A DNA stretch of 64,000 nucleotides. Source: Roridomyces roridus (lineage: Eukaryota > Basidiomycota > Agaricomycetes > Agaricales > Mycenaceae). Below, one piece after another: positions 61,835 to 64,000 of the stretch. The stretch spans positions 1,798,001 to 1,862,000 of the forward strand of contig JARKIF010000001.1 in NCBI GenBank assembly GCA_029378245.1, read 5' to 3'. The position numbers and the translations under genes were made by a program. How positions within the stretch are numbered: the stretch's first letter is position 1; every line of letters begins with the position of its first letter. The notes beneath the pieces are model-generated. The model was not told the origin of the DNA. It saw only the letters and a list, made by a program, of their open reading frames with translations, and did no database searches.

Positions 61835-64000
61835 TCAGTAAGACTGGTTGTACATTGCCTCCGCGGAATTCACGTTGTTAAGCCAAGAAAAATCTATGCC
61901 TGAATCTTGGTTAGTATTCTGAACAGGGACAAACGGAAAGTGTGTCTCACCCTCTGGCCACCCAGTCGTCGACGTATGTTGCATCCCATGCATCGAGTCA
62001 CCATTGTACATCGGCAGGGTAGGCGGGAAAAAGTCGGACGGCGACGTATCGAGGCCGAGTCCATTGGTATCCGCCGGTCCACCGGCCACGAGGGGCATAA
62101 ACGGATCCACACCAGCTTGAAGCGGCGGTGCAAACCGGTCAAAGGAGAGCGCGGCGGTCGTCGCCGCTGGGGAGAAGGAATGGTGCGACGATGTATCTGG
62201 GGACGTGTGGTTGGACGGCGTGGACTCGTTGCCGTCCATCGGCTGCCCAGAGTTGGTTCGGCCTGGTCGGCGCGGAGCTTTGGCCAGAGGAGCCGAGAGG
62301 AGGCCTTTGAGGAAGCGCGCGTAGAGGTTCGGGCCATGTTTGTCGTCGAGTGATACATCAGGCGAGCTCAGCAGGTCGATAACCTTTTTCACGAGCCCTC
62401 GGATTTCTTGCCGCTTGTCAGTAGTTAGGTAGGATGCAAACTTGGGTTGCAAAAACTGGAAACTGTGAGTCGGATGATTTTGGATGCTGACTGAGCGATA
62501 CCTTTATGAGCATGGACGCAGCAAAGGTAACAAACACGCTCTGCGCAATAGGCCCATGCCTCAAGTAGATTAACTGATCAGGCCGACCAATGTCCTCCAC
62601 AATAGCGGTCACGACATCCGACGCAGCGGCCAAGCACTAAAATGAAATTGAGAAAAGGTAATAGCGAATGATCCGCACGCCGACTCACGCGCATCAAAAA
62701 CGGATTTTCATCCGTGTTATTTTTGCCGAATGCGTGTTGGAAACCAAACGACAGAGCGACGAGGCGGGCGTAGCTATACGCCAGCTTGAGCAGCCCAGTG
62801 CGGAACCTGTTGTGGACATCTGACATGTCGGTCGTATCCAACAGGGCCTGCCACTTGTCCCCGAGACGTTTGAGCTCTTCATCCGTTTCCGACGCCACCG
62901 CTTCAAAATCAACAAACTGGATCGAGATGAATACAGGCAGGCAGAACGAATGCAAGAAAACATTCGCGTACCTTGTTCAACCCTGTCGGATGCGTCGGGT
63001 CGCTGTAGATCTTGGCCATGAAAGCAGACATGACCTTGAGCTCCGAGTTGTACGCGCAAATGTGTATGTCGAAGTTCGGCATGCTGAACTGGGAACTGTG
63101 CCACCAGTCTGCGGAATGATTCGCCATGTAGTCGTTGTTGCTGATCGTCGGAGCTTTGCCGTACTGCGAGCCCGTAGAACGGTCGAGATTGAAGCAGTTC
63201 AACCACACACGCGTCCGGTTGAGCATCTCCCGAGCATGATTTTCGTTGATCGGCTTGGCCGTGTTGGGAAGGTGGAGGTTGAGGTCGATCGCCATCCGGA
63301 TTGCCAGACCGAGGTAGAGCCATCCACGGTCCTCTTCCCAGCGCCGTGCAGGCATGGGGTAAAGTGACATCAGGATATACCCTTGGCATAGTTCGACGCA
63401 TTTGTGGCCGCTGATGAGCGCCGTACCTGCCGCCAGCTGTGCAAAATGCATAGCTTGCGGGTAAAGGTCGGGTCGTTCGGTGTAGAACCGCGACGCAATG
63501 GCGCAGACGACGGTGAAGAGGAAGGGGCTGCGGTAACAAGTCTTCTGCGGGGTATATAGTACTGGATCCAGAAGCGAGACGGAGAGGTTCATGTATTGGA
63601 AGTATCTGTGGCATATTAGTATGGAGCGCTGGCATGGTTTGTGTGCACTGACATGTCGAAAAGTTTCTCGGCCTCTTGGGGTGTTATCAGGCCGCGGGTC
63701 AGGATATGGGGCGCCGATGGCCCACCACCGAGCGGTCGGCTGCGCATGGGGTCCGGAGTGGGACTCGACCTGAAGAAATCGGCACCGGCGACACCAAGGG
63801 CCTGATTCCGATCCATGGCCTGTGGACTCTCCGCCCGCGTCGCCTTCAAGCTAAGATCTGCCATCAAGCCGAACGGGCTCGCTTCACTGGGCAGCGTCGC
63901 AAGCTTATCGGACCCTCCAGAATCCTTCTTCTTCTGGTCCAAGCCACCGTTGGCACTGTTGCTGCTCGACGCAGAGTACTGCCGCATCTTGTTGCGCCGC
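61835..64000 (-). CDS. Fungal-specific transcription factor (fungal_trans domain), N-terminus off window
   Basis: The minus strand is open to the window edge (RRNKMRQYSASS), so the expected Zn2Cys6 DNA-binding domain lies beyond base 64000. Inside the window is the fungal_trans regulatory domain: YFQYMNLSVSLLDPVLYTP, SPFLFTVVCAIASRFY, CVELCQGYILMSLYP, DRGWLYLGLAIRMAIDLNLH, REMLNRTRVWLNCFNLDRSTGSQYGK. Helical segments and a disordered Ser/Pro tail ending MYNQSY follow. Introns near 63600, 62960, 62690 and 62500-62450. It neighbours the acyl-CoA genes and could regulate them; this is inference. Confidence 0.88.

Noticed and set aside
62786..63367. Plus-strand ORF of 193 aa
   Set aside because: Antisense of the transcription factor's fungal_trans domain.

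Overview
The window is nuclear DNA of a filamentous basidiomycete, most likely an Agaricomycete. Genes carry many short (about 45-60 bp) GT-AG introns, and the conserved genes have basidiomycete-type structure. All calls come from reading the sequence; no database search was possible.

The window falls into two compartments. Bases 1 to about 27,700 are an accessory, transposon-rich region. It holds a 5'-complete but frameshifted Ty3/gypsy element (1-4838, minus, running off the left edge). Next is a tail-to-tail pair: a HECT-E3-like gene (5339-8117, plus) and a DDE integrase (8338-9913, minus), which looks like a DNA transposon. Unrecognised minus-strand ORFs follow (10.5-12.4 kb). A very large chromodomain gene then occupies 14752-21393 (plus, 10 exons, 1,972 aa once a 256-bp MITE is discounted). 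It is bracketed by two tandem arrays of about 172-bp units in opposite orientation (about 12.96-14.26 kb and 21.7-22.77 kb). The right array abuts a decayed SPT16 pseudogene, whose intron contains an 899-bp CACTA-like non-autonomous element. A small unknown gene and a TCTTGAAG-type degenerate repeat tract follow.

Bases 27,717 to 64,000 are gene-dense core chromosome: thiamin pyrophosphokinase, a tail-anchored CS/HSP20-domain protein, a Ser/Pro-rich protein, ERG28, an F-box/LRR protein, a CAX-type Ca2+/H+ exchanger, thymidylate kinase and ARP3. A metabolic block follows. It has the two halves of peroxisomal multifunctional enzyme type 2 as separate divergent genes, a transposon-broken FAD monooxygenase, an amidase, an SH3 membrane protein, two cytochrome-b5/acyl-CoA dehydrogenase fusions, a GH79 glycoside hydrolase, an alpha-methylacyl-CoA racemase and a fungal_trans-type transcription factor that runs off the right edge.

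Five proteins of this block end in PTS1-type tripeptides (AKL, AKL, TRL, SRL, SKM). Together they supply racemisation, dehydrogenation, hydration and second dehydrogenation of acyl-CoAs. I read 42-62 kb as a clustered peroxisomal beta-oxidation island for alpha-methyl-branched substrates. The best candidates for undescribed biology are the chromodomain gene with its inverted flanking arrays and the integrase plus HECT-like pair.
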